DNA of 64,000 bases, taken from positions 1 to 64,000 of the forward strand of contig JAHLKH010000054.1 in NCBI GenBank assembly GCA_025526915.1, written 5' to 3'. Shown in pieces: positions 12,048-22,416 of this stretch (position 1 is the stretch's first letter; each line of letters begins with the position of its first letter). Under the pieces are notes generated by a model. The model saw only the letters and a list, made by a program, of their open reading frames with translations. It was not told where the DNA came from and made no database searches. Both the position numbers and the translations under genes were made by a program. Origin of the DNA: Entophlyctis helioformis (Eukaryota > Chytridiomycota > Chytridiomycetes > Chytridiales > Chytriomycetaceae).

Positions 12048-13268
12048 ATGCCTGCGGCTGTGAACCCGCTGCGTCCCGTGCTGCGGCTGCGGCTGCCGCG
12101 CCGCCCTCTTGCTGCACACACGCTCGCTGCCAGCGTGCACACGCTGCGACCCACGGCGCCATCGACGTCAACTACAACCACGACGACAGCAACAGCAGAC
12201 GCCGTCGCCGAGTGGGCCGCCGCCCTGGCCGCCCGCAAGCCGCTCACCGACTCGGACACCGTCTCGGCCTCTGCCCAGCAGCTGCTGCGCCTGTCCACGC
12301 ACCCGCTGGCCATGCCGCCCGATCCCGCCGCGTCTGCCGCGTCTGCCGCGTCCGCCGCCCGCCTCGTGCCGCTGCGCGCCAACCAGTCGCTCGACCCCGA
12401 CCTACACGCCGAGCTGTTCGTGCGTCCGCTCGCCGGCTCCCCGATCGTGCCCGCCTCGCACCTCACGCTCTTCCCGCCGCGCGTGCCCGAGCCGCTGCTC
12501 GCCGCCGACGGCTACGACTCGGACTGGTCGCCGCCGCCGCCCTTTGTGCGCCGCATGTGGGCCGGCGGCGTCTTTGAGTGGGATCCCGCCAACCCGCTGC
12601 GCGTCGGCCAGGACGTGTGGCAGACGACGCGCCTCGTGAGCGTCGACCACAAGCAGCGCGGCCTCGCCAACGGCCGCACCACGGGCGATGCCGTCTTTGT
12701 GACCCTGGACAAGGACATTTCCAACAGCGACGGCTTTGCGATGCGCGAGACGCGCTCCTACGTCTACTTGGAGGCCGGCCCGCCGGCTGTCCGCCGTCTT
12801 GTCAAGTGTACGAAACGTCGCGTCCATCTGCTCATCTGCTCATCTGCTCATCTGTCCGTCATCTTGACTGACACTTGCTACACACGCACAGCGCCGGCCG
12901 ATCCAGACTTTTCCACAACCGTCAGACCGAGCATGGTGACGCTCTTCAGGTACTCGGCGCTCACATTCAACTCCCACTTGATCCACTACGACCACACGTA
13001 TGCGCACGGCATCGAGGGCTACGACTCGTGTCTGGTGCACGGGCCCCTCACCTGCACGCTACTCCTCAACCACTTTCGCCTCAACGCGCCGGACAAGACC
13101 CTCACCAGGTTCTCGTACCGTGCCATGAGCCCCGTGCTCGTCGGCCGGCCCCTGTCCCTCCATGGCCGCTGGGGCAAAGACGCACTTGGTAAATCCTACT
13201 GCGAGCTGTGGGCCTCCAACGATGAGGGCGGTCTGGCCATGAAGGGCACGGCAGAGTACTTGGATTGA
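12048..13268 (+). CDS. Mitochondrial HTD2-like 3-hydroxyacyl-thioester dehydratase (MaoC/hotdog fold)
   Basis: Exons 12048-12807 and 12892-13268 give 378 residues. The first 40 residues are rich in Arg, Leu and Ala with few acids, as in a mitochondrial targeting peptide. The hotdog part carries LFRYSALTFNSHLIHYDHTYA, EGYDSCLVHGPLTCTLLLNHF and FSYRAMSPVLVGRPL, typical of fungal HTD2-like proteins with the active-site Asp/His region. In the family it dehydrates 3-hydroxyacyl-ACP in mitochondrial fatty acid synthesis, which supplies octanoate for lipoate. The 84-nt intron is a multiple of three and has no in-frame stop, so its retention would add 28 residues instead of ending translation. The 5' leader is an ACAACTACC-rich repeat (about 11977-12045). 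Assignment within the MaoC family is less sure than the fold. Confidence 0.8.
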   Translation: MPAAVNPLRPVLRLRLPRRPLAAHTLAASVHTLRPTAPSTSTTTTTTATADAVAEWAAALAARKPLTDSDTVSASAQQLLRLSTHPLAMPPDPAASAASAASAARLVPLRANQSLDPDLHAELFVRPLAGSPIVPASHLTLFPPRVPEPLLAADGYDSDWSPPPPFVRRMWAGGVFEWDPANPLRVGQDVWQTTRLVSVDHKQRGLANGRTTGDAVFVTLDKDISNSDGFAMRETRSYVYLEAGPPAVRRLVKCTKRRVHLLICSSAHLSVILTDTCYTRTAPADPDFSTTVRPSMVTLFRYSALTFNSHLIHYDHTYAHGIEGYDSCLVHGPLTCTLLLNHFRLNAPDKTLTRFSYRAMSPVLVGRPLSLHGRWGKDALGKSYCELWASNDEGGLAMKGTAEYLD

Positions 13269-13526
13269 ATACACTGCCGTGCGCAGACTTGGCACTTTGG
13301 CTGCATGGGGCTGGGTGTTGGCGCAGATGATGCTCAAGATCCCGGCCACCCTGCACATGGGCGACGTCTGTCCTGTTGTTGCTCAACACGTGGCATGTTC
13401 ATTGGCGCGTATGCATGGCAGGCACATAGTATTCAGAGTGGTGATGGATGGATGGACGGATGGACGGAGTGTGCGTGTGTGTTCGTGGGACGGGGGCAGA
13501 TCCCACACACCAGCGTGTGCTGAGAC

Positions 13527-15046
<1,520 letters not shown>

Positions 15047-15319
15047 TTTGGTGATTTGGCGGGAAGTGCAGCGAGGCGTCCGCCAAGGCTGCCCGCAGTC
15101 TGGCCTCTTGCCCAGCCTGTTCCTCAACGACAGCCTCGATGGCATCCTCGAGATCAGCCATCCCAGCAGTGGCCGACGGTCATGGCATCCGTGGACTGAC
15201 GTTTGCAGGTGATGCGGCCATTCTTGCAGAGTCGCGTGCAGCTCTGGCAGACACGGTGTAAGTCGTGGCAACAGACTGGCACATCAGTGTCATACCACAG
15301 TGCCATGCGCCACTTGGAT

Positions 15320-15444
15320 GTGATATGACCCGATGCCGTGCACAACCGTGTGATATGACAATCCGTGATATGACCAGGTGCTGTGCACAACAGAGTGATA
15401 TGACAATCCGTGATATGACCAGCCCCGACAGGCCAAGTATAAAA
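15320..15444 (+). promoter_or_regulatory. Putative promoter: five GTGATATGAC elements and a TATA box upstream of the AIG1-like GTPase
   Basis: The 10-mer GTGATATGAC occurs as exact direct copies starting at 15320, 15350, 15365, 15395 and 15410. The spacing alternates 30, 15, 30, 15, so the last four copies form two 45-bp units, each a 15-bp-spaced pair joined by AATCC. TATAAAA lies at 15438-15444, 60 bp before the ATG at 15504. This is seen directly. That the 10-mers bind a transcription factor is inference; the HEM2 gene leftward could share them. Confidence 0.65.
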
Positions 15445-15503
15445 GACCTCGCAGCTGCCCGTCTTTCAGCTCCACATCAAGCAGCCATCCAAGCAGCCCA
15501 ATC

Positions 15504-17499
15504 ATGACCATCCAAGAGTACAACGTCCTCCTTGTCGGCGAAACCGGTGCTGGCAAGACAACTTGCATCAAGGCAATTCATGACTATGCCGGCGTCAGAG
15601 TCATGCCAGCCTTGTTCAAGATTGGCGATGGCAACACCTCGACCACCAAGACGTGCACCAAGTACTCGATCCTCATCCACCCAAAGACTGCTCTCCTCGG
15701 CAACAACGACGAGAGGATGGACGTTGACTCGCTGCTTGCCAAGCTCCTGACGGACGCCAAGGGAAACGTCAAGAACTTCAACAAGAAGGTTAACAAGCAA
15801 GCCAAGGAAGAGGCCGATGATCTCCCTTTCAACCTCGTTGACACGGCTGGCAAGCAGCCGTTCACCCTCAACATGCAAGTGCCATCATGCCATGCCGTGA
15901 TAGCACTCTGTGGAGCATCTTGCTGACATTCGCATGCAACCCCACATCCATGCAACCATGCACAGCATCGACACGCCTGGCTGCAATGACGGCGAGACAA
16001 AGGACAAGCCCATGATTGACGCCATGCATCTCATCGGGATTGCGCGTGCTCTGAGCAATGTTACCGCCATCCACGCGGTCGTGTTTGTCATGCGGTCGAC
16101 AGGCGTGCTGAACGCTGGCATGCAGGCTTCGATCGGCAGCTTCCTCGACAACTTTGCTGGCGTCACGGACAATGTCATTGTCATGCACACCGGCTTTGAT
16201 GCTGCCAATCACATCACGGCGTGTTATGAAGCGAACCGTCCCGTCTCGTTCAGGGCCAGCGAAGCACTTTCGGATCGCATTGATGCTGTCAACAGAGAGC
16301 TGCTGCAGCGTGGCAACCGCAACATCCATGCGACGCATATCGGCATCGACAGTCCCAAGGTGCGCATCCCGGTCGACGTTGACTCTCCTCTGGTCCACGC
16401 CGTGTCGTTTGATGCCGTCAACTCGCTGCTCAAGCAGATCACAAAGCACTACGGCAACGGCAAGGATGTCAGCCAGGTCACCATCATCAAGCCAACGGTG
16501 GTGACGCACTTGGACGAGATTGTCAAGGCCAGGCTCGAGTCAAAGGTCGCTTCGCTTGAAAATCGGGTTGGCGGGGCTGCTACAAAGCTCAGCATCGACA
16601 AAGGCCAGCTCGATTCGGCCATTCATCGCATCGCAGACCTCAACAACAAGATCAAGAATGGCACGGCCGAGCTTGCTCGTCTCGACACGAACACGCTGAT
16701 CGAGGTTGGCGCGATTCGCTGGGATGAAGGTTGGTTTGGGGCACCCCGCACCAACAGAGATACCATCCACTCGGACCACCAGATTGACAAGATCGAGCAG
16801 CACGTCTCTGAGCACAACAAGGTCATATACAGTCACCGCACAACGTACTCGTACACCTTGGAAGTGTATACATACTTGTTCCGAAACACTTATGCGACTG
16901 TCAAGGCATACTCGTACTCCAAGTCAGTCAACAAGGACGAGATCGCTGGTATCCGCAAGGACATTGACAGCTGGACGCGTGAGCTCGTGACAGCCAACGA
17001 GCTCAAGGAGAGTCTCATCAAGGGCAACACAGGTGCCCAAGAGACCGTTGATCGTCTTACAAAGGAGAAGGAGGCCATCCTGCACGCCAAGAAGCTCATT
17101 GCCGACAAGGCGATCCACCTCGACATCCTCGAGCTCGTCATTGACAAGTACGAGGAGATTGCCAAGGACTCCTCCCTGCCGAAACCTGTTGATGATCTCG
17201 TCGACATCTACCTGGCCTGCGACCAGGGCTACTTTGTGATCAAGCATGCCGTCGATGCCACCTCCGATGGCATGGACCAGTCGCACTACAACAGCGGCGT
17301 GTTCATCACAGCATTCCGCGACAAGAGCGAGGCCGAGGCGTACTACAAGGACCTTTCTGACTCGTGCCCCTGGATCCTGACTGATCGCCGCACCATCCTG
17401 CAGTCTCATCTCCCTGACGACGGCGGCGCGACTGCCAAGCGTAGCGAGGCTGTGAGACTCCGTGCTGCGGCTGTCTCTGCCAAGAGCGAAGAGTCGTAG
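15504..17499 (+). CDS. AIG1/septin-like P-loop GTPase with long coiled-coil region
   Basis: Exons 15504-15874 and 15966-17499 give 634 residues. The G domain shows G1 VLLVGETGAGKTT at about residues 8-20, a long insertion, G3 IIDTPGCNDG formed exactly across the splice, and a G4-like MHTGFD. Residues of about 320-510 are charged and helical, with two likely coiled coils (LESKVASLENRV to AELARLD; DEIAGIRKDIDSW to LTKEKEAILHAKK). The C-terminus is a small mixed region without a membrane segment. The intron uses a GC donor: AT|GCAAGT to ATGCACAG|C. The alternative 37-nt GT-AG intron at 15879-15915 would give a weaker G3. Related AIG1/GIMAP and septin GTPases oligomerise on membranes; the substrate or partner here is unknown. 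It has its own TATA promoter with GTGATATGAC repeats. Confidence 0.75.
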
Positions 17500-18296
17500 C
17501 TGTCATCTGTCCTTTGTGTGTGTGCGATTGAATGAACCACTCGTGTCTCTGTGAGTCGAGCTAAATGCCCTCCATTTTGTCATGACCGCCACCACAGGCG
17601 ACATCCGTATGATGCCGAGTCGGTGCCAGGCAGACGCGGCAGTGGCACTGCAGTTGCCATGGTGCGTGATGTTCAAGTGGCGAGCAATCTGGTGGCTGTC
17701 ATGCTTCTGTCTGTCAACGCTTCTCGTTGTACTCCACAGCCAAGAGCAAGTGGCTGGAATCCGTGGCTTCACATTCTGGCCTTTGCGTCCTTTCCTTGGA
17801 ATGAAGCAATCACAGTACGGTCTGATCTGCCACCATCCGGGCAAGAGTCGTTGATTGTATGTCACTCGATCCAACTCTACAAGTACATGGCCACGCCCGG
17901 CCTGCCCGACGGCGACCCAGACAGCAAGCCCGCTTCAAGGCATACGGCTTGGCTGTCACGCTCAAGCAAGTGCGACACTGCTGCCATATACACTGCGTTC
18001 CAGATGCCACAAGACAGCCAACATCAGCGGCGATCCAGTCTTTGACCCGCGACGCTCGGAAGGTGCATGGTTTCTGATGCTTGCTCGTGTGGGCGGCATC
18101 TACACGGCTCGCCACACCATCAATGCCAGGCTGCTATACATAGCCCACCCGTTTGGCGACGGTGCATGCTGCATCGTGTGCGAGCACTTGAAGTAAAGCA
18201 TACTTATCCATGAAAATGAGCTACCAAGGCAACACTCTCACAAGCAAGTCTCTGGTGCGCTTCGTTTGGCCAATCTTTGTCTCATTGTGATGCGCG
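17500..18296. other. Gap of about 800 bp without a convincing gene
   Basis: An open frame on the plus strand, 17855-18196, ends in a plausible-looking stretch (SEGAWFLMLARVGGIYTARH, then PFGDGACCIVCEHLK) but has no clear start or relatives that I recognise. It may be the 3' exon of an unseen gene or a decayed fragment. Nothing else is supported here. Confidence 0.35.
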
Positions 18297-19640
18297 ATGA
18301 TGGCGTGTGCCAGCAGGACAGGCGGTTTGCCCTTGCATCTGCAGCTTGCTGACGTCATTCACAGCAGCGAGCTTCAAAACACTGCAAACGCGCGCTGGAC
18401 TTGCCACAACTCGACACATCTGATTGCAAACATGCTCACGCTTCAGAGCAACGATCTGTGCTTTGTCCATATGGACGCAGCACTGCCTGTCTGCATCGCA
18501 CCAGAATCCGCAGGCGTGCTGGTCGGTCCGACTGCAATGAAATCAAAGACGGCAGCCATCAAGCGGGCATTCAGGAGCGTCTTCAAGCTGGCACGTCGTC
18601 CTGCGGCTCGTCCAGTCGTGGCTGATATGGCAGCCGTCGCGTCGGTCAACGTGGGGGTTGCCCCTGCTGCCGAGCCCATGCTGACCCAGACTTCGAATCG
18701 CGCCGTGTCAAGCATCTCGCACGCCACCAGTCGCCATGTCTTGTCTGAGCTGCTTGGCGCGACACCAGCCCTGCTGCCCACACGAACCATGCCAACGCAG
18801 CCAGCACCACGATACACCATGCTGGCTGGTGTCAAGCGATGCATGTGCCGAGCATGCCAGGCACTCAAGAAGAAGATGCTCGCTGGCTGTTCTGCCATTG
18901 CCGCGGTCTTCCGTCCTCGTCACAACCATCACCAGCACGCTCACAGTGAGTTGAGACTGACGCGTGAATCGACGCGTTCCTGTGACATCACCAGCCACCG
19001 ATCATGCCTTTCTCGTGTGTCGCAATGGCACTCTGACACGGCGGCTCATCCTGACATTCACTCTGAGCCTGAGTTGTCCCGCATGGCGTCTCCAGCATCC
19101 AGCGATGAACCTGATGCGAGCGAAGATGCGGACGATGCCGACCAAGAGACAGAACCATCCATCCCACACACGGCAGACATCCCACATCAAGAGTCTGACA
19201 CCATGACCTTTTTGGCCACTCTGAACATGCTGCTCTACGCGACCATGCACGACGACATGGATGCGCCAGCCAACAGCACCATTGATGTTGACATGCCCGT
19301 CATGGAGCTGCCCGAGATCGATGCCAGCACTGATGCTGACACGAACGCCGACACGAACGCCGACATGAACACCAACGCCACCGTGAACACCGACATGCAG
19401 CTCATGTCCACTCCCGCCAGCCGCCGCCGCTTGTGGAAGCAAGCTCCTGCTCGTCGCCCTGTCATCGCGGCCACCAAGCTGGTTTCCATGGCAACCGTGT
19501 TCCAGTCCAACGTCCGCCAGTCGATCGCCGCTGTTCAGACATCCCTTCACGCCGACCGCCCGTCCGTGCTCTCTTGCCTGTTCAACTGGTTCGCGTCCGC
19601 TGTCTGCAACGCCATCATCGAGTCGCAGCTTCAGTGGTGA
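18297..19640 (+). CDS. Hypothetical Ala/Asp-rich protein
   Basis: A single open frame of 447 codons from ATG 18297 to TGA; a start at a later Met (for example 18537, MKSKTAAIKRAF) is equally possible. I recognise no domain. It has a basic segment near residues 82-102, a Cys/Lys-rich patch CMCRACQALKKK near residue 185, a Ser/Glu/Asp-rich middle (PASSDEPDASEDADDADQ), a short DTNAD repeat near residue 350, and an Arg/Lys-rich region before a hydrophobic C-terminal end (SCLFNWFASAVCNAI). Codon use and length favour coding over a chance frame, but no function can be given. Confidence 0.5.
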   Translation: MMACASRTGGLPLHLQLADVIHSSELQNTANARWTCHNSTHLIANMLTLQSNDLCFVHMDAALPVCIAPESAGVLVGPTAMKSKTAAIKRAFRSVFKLARRPAARPVVADMAAVASVNVGVAPAAEPMLTQTSNRAVSSISHATSRHVLSELLGATPALLPTRTMPTQPAPRYTMLAGVKRCMCRACQALKKKMLAGCSAIAAVFRPRHNHHQHAHSELRLTRESTRSCDITSHRSCLSRVSQWHSDTAAHPDIHSEPELSRMASPASSDEPDASEDADDADQETEPSIPHTADIPHQESDTMTFLATLNMLLYATMHDDMDAPANSTIDVDMPVMELPEIDASTDADTNADTNADMNTNATVNTDMQLMSTPASRRRLWKQAPARRPVIAATKLVSMATVFQSNVRQSIAAVQTSLHADRPSVLSCLFNWFASAVCNAIIESQLQW

Positions 19641-20177
19641 TCGCGTCCGCTGTCTCGCTTGCCTGTGGCCAGATACAGCCCTGTGGTGGCAGCTGTTGGA
19701 TGTCCACACTTTGAATACAACCTCTGTCCACAACACTCCTGCGTGCCGTCCGCCTGCTGCCTTTGTTTCCAGACAGCCATGTCTGCCTGTGCCTTGCTGC
19801 ACGCTTGTGGCACACGACCCAGCAGCGCTTGGCTGTCTGCGCCACCGTGCTCGGCTGTCTGCACAGCTTGCAGCTTCCCGCCAGCAGCCCACATCCGTCG
19901 ACATGCCCGCCGACATCGCATGCATCTCACTCGAGCAGTTCGCCACTGCTGCTCCACAACATCGTGGCCACGTGGACCAATCGCCCAACAATACAGACCA
20001 TCACCGCGACCACTCCCAGCACCATGGACGTGTCAGACCAGGGGCATGACACAACCGACGGATCTTCGCACGGCATTGAGCTTCAGCGAGAAGGGCATGC
20101 ATGCCGTTCGGTCTTTCTTGGAATAGGCATTGACAGATGCACATGGTTCACAAAGCAGCAGGCAGATTAGATTGTGT
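19641..20177 (+). other. Intergenic region with a short ORF shared with 42371-42481
   Basis: No long gene. At 20024-20170 there is a 48-codon ORF that begins MDVSDQGHDTTDGSSHG. Its first 25 or so residues match a 36-codon ORF at 42371-42481, MDVSDQGDDITEGSTHG. The DNA similarity begins at CACCATGGACGTGTC and stays high for about 55 bases, then weakens but returns at CTTGGAAT. Whether this is a small peptide gene, an RNA gene or the tail of a dispersed element cannot be decided from the sequence. Confidence 0.4.
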
Positions 20178-21641
20178 TCATTCAGCAGTCGGCCGAGTGG
20201 ATGGCGGCACTGATGCCGCTGCCTGTGCGCCAATCTTCTTCTTGAACGCCTCCAGTCCCGCCGCATCTCCCGCCTTCTCAAACGCATGTACAAGAATCTT
20301 GTTCGCCGCCGTCTCAATGTATCTGGGCAACGGTCTCTTGATTTCGGCATACAGAGCCGTGGCCGACGCAAGATCGCCCATCCCGCCATATCCCTTCATC
20401 ATCGCCATGATGGCACGTGTCTGGTCAATATCCACGAGCCTGAGGTACTTCCAGAGGTCGGCCATGGCGGCCGGCGTGGTCATGGGTCCCATCATGCGTG
20501 CCATGGCCGTCTCGATCCGCGCGTTGGTGTAAACCCTGCGTATGTGATACGCAAAGATATGCCACACTGCCATGCGGTCGCCCATGGCCGCAAGGGCAAT
20601 AAGGTTCTCTGTGCGGATCTTATGGTCCACGGGGATGCGGGAGAGAGGCAGGTCCTTGACGATCTCAATCACACGTTGGTGCTGCCCAAGCTTGTTGTAC
20701 GCACAGAGTGCCGCCCCCAGTAGCTGTGGCTCTGGCTTGCCACTCTTGTTCGTGTACTCGTCATAGTAGGCCAGAACCTTGGCGTAATCGCGGACCTTCA
20801 AGTAGTGGCTGCACACATGCGAGCAAGCCTCGGCTTCTGCACCGAGCCCGCTGGCCTTGAGCTCTCCAAACACCTCCAGCAGGCGTGCTTCGTTCCCGCT
20901 CGCGACATACGCCTTCATCAGCTCAGTGTGCGTCCGAGCCGACGGATCCAGCCTGAGAAGCCTGCCAAAGACCTCGCGACCCTTGGCCTCGTTGCCGGCG
21001 ACAATGCAGCCATACATGACTGACGAGAGGACGGCCGGCGACTCGACGTCGATGCGCTCGCCGGCCATCTCGGCCAGCAGCGACTCGATGGCAGCCACAT
21101 TGCCCAAGCGTGAATGGGCCGTGATGGCCACAGTGAACGTCTCTGTCAACGGCTTGACACCCAGCGACCGCACGAGGTCGAAGATGTGCACAGCATAGGC
21201 CATGCGGGCCCTGACGGACATGTTCCAGGCGGCACGGCCCTCGTTGAAGACAAAGTAGCGCATCATGTCCGTGAGCAGCTCGGGGCGGATCCTGGCCAGG
21301 TTGGGCGAGCTGGCGAGCACCATCTCTTTGAAGAGGCGGACGGCGTACGAGTGCCTGCCTTGGTCGACGGCAGCGAGGAGCATGCCAATGTCCGACGTCT
21401 GCTGTGCGGCTGTTGGGGTCTCGGCGAGGGCAGCGGCTGCAGATGGCTTGGAGTGAGCCATGGCCGGTGCTGTTGGCAAGGCGAGCGACGGTGTGTGTGG
21501 GGCGGCAGCAGCACTTGCACTTGCAGGGGCTGTGGAGGAGCGTGTGTGCAAGGCAGCTGGAGCAGCAGCAGCTGGAAGACACGCACGCAGACCGGCACGA
21601 CGCAGCAGCTGCGCAGCGGCAGCGGGTCTGGCACGCAGCAT
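20178..21641 (-). CDS. Mitochondrial pentatricopeptide (PPR)-like protein
   Basis: One exon of 487 residues from ATG 21639-21641. The first 50 residues (MLRARPAAAAQLLRRAGLRA and on) are Arg/Ala-rich without acids, as in a mitochondrial presequence. The rest is helical with repeated 35-residue-like units, for example TFTVAITAHSRLGNVAAIES, THTELMKAYVASGNEARLLE and GAALCAYNKLGQHQRVIEIV, as in PPR proteins. Family members bind organellar RNA and act in its processing or translation. The frame is open further upstream, but without an ATG. It is divergent from C2H2 gene A, with 775 bp between the starts. Confidence 0.75.
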   Translation of the reverse strand: MLRARPAAAAQLLRRAGLRACLPAAAAPAALHTRSSTAPASASAAAAPHTPSLALPTAPAMAHSKPSAAAALAETPTAAQQTSDIGMLLAAVDQGRHSYAVRLFKEMVLASSPNLARIRPELLTDMMRYFVFNEGRAAWNMSVRARMAYAVHIFDLVRSLGVKPLTETFTVAITAHSRLGNVAAIESLLAEMAGERIDVESPAVLSSVMYGCIVAGNEAKGREVFGRLLRLDPSARTHTELMKAYVASGNEARLLEVFGELKASGLGAEAEACSHVCSHYLKVRDYAKVLAYYDEYTNKSGKPEPQLLGAALCAYNKLGQHQRVIEIVKDLPLSRIPVDHKIRTENLIALAAMGDRMAVWHIFAYHIRRVYTNARIETAMARMMGPMTTPAAMADLWKYLRLVDIDQTRAIMAMMKGYGGMGDLASATALYAEIKRPLPRYIETAANKILVHAFEKAGDAAGLEAFKKKIGAQAAASVPPSTRPTAE

Positions 21642-22416
21642 GGGCGAGCGGCCGTTGGGCAACGAGTTGGTGCGTGTGCGGCAAACACGGCGGGCGGCCT
21701 CGTGCACGCTGGCATGGCTGGCATGGCTGCGTTGGCGGGCTGGCTGTCTTGGCTGTTAGTTGTGCACGGCGGCATCTGCATCGGCATCTGCATCGCCTGG
21801 TTACAGGCAGCCGGTGCGTGCTGGCTGGTGCACACACGCTGCTTGCAGAGCAGGCCGCGCTGGCAGAGGGGCTGGCAGAGTGGCTGGCAGCAGCAGCCGT
21901 GTCTTGGCTCGTGCACCTGTGCTGCCACAGCGTGCCGTGTGCCGTGTGCCGTGCGCCATGCGCCGTGTGCCTTGCCGTGGCCCGACAGCCTCCTTCCGCC
22001 TCCTGTTTGCCAAACGTACCAGTGCACAAGCCGCACACCTTGCCAATGGCGCACAAGCCCTGCCACTGTGCGACCTGCGGCAAGGCCGCCCACTCCAAGC
22101 CCTGTGGCTGCATCCGTCCTTGTGGCCGATCTATCTACCCTGCCTGCCTGCCTCCTGCTTCTCGCCTCTTCCCTCCCCGTCTTCCTCCTGCTCCTCCCTG
22201 ATTCCTCCCTGCCCAACATCCGGCTCCCATGGCTCCCTCGTGCTCCACAAGCACGGGCTTGGACGAGCCCGTAACCGCCGCTTCTTCATCACCAAACTTT
22301 CTGCCTTCAGCGGCATCACCGTCAAAAGGCTTTCATCTTTGCGCCTTCGACTGACCTCGGCAGTTAACATCGGCAGTCGCCGTCACACCTCGAAAGTCTC
22401 CAAGCAGCAGAGCACG
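21642..22416. promoter_or_regulatory. Intergenic region between the divergent PPR-like gene and C2H2 gene A
   Basis: No gene is supported. It holds short tandem repeats (GGCATCTGCATC near 21772-21797; GCCGTGTGCC-type repeats near 21941-21970; pyrimidine-rich CCTCCTGCTCC near 22150-22200). A short ORF starts at ATG 22228 (MAPSCSTSTGLDEPV, 42 codons) upstream of the C2H2 start and could act as an upstream ORF if it is transcribed in the leader. Confidence 0.4.

Noticed and set aside
15879..15915. 37-nt GT-AG intron in the GTPase gene
   Set aside because: It keeps phase but inserts residues before the G3 motif; the GC-AG alternative 15875-15965 forms LNIIDTPG cleanly and has consensus GCAAGT.
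17582..17854. Plus-strand frame with hydrophobic stretch (WLSCFCLSTLLVVLHSQ)
   Set aside because: No family resemblance, no splice support and mixed frames around it; likely chance in a gap.
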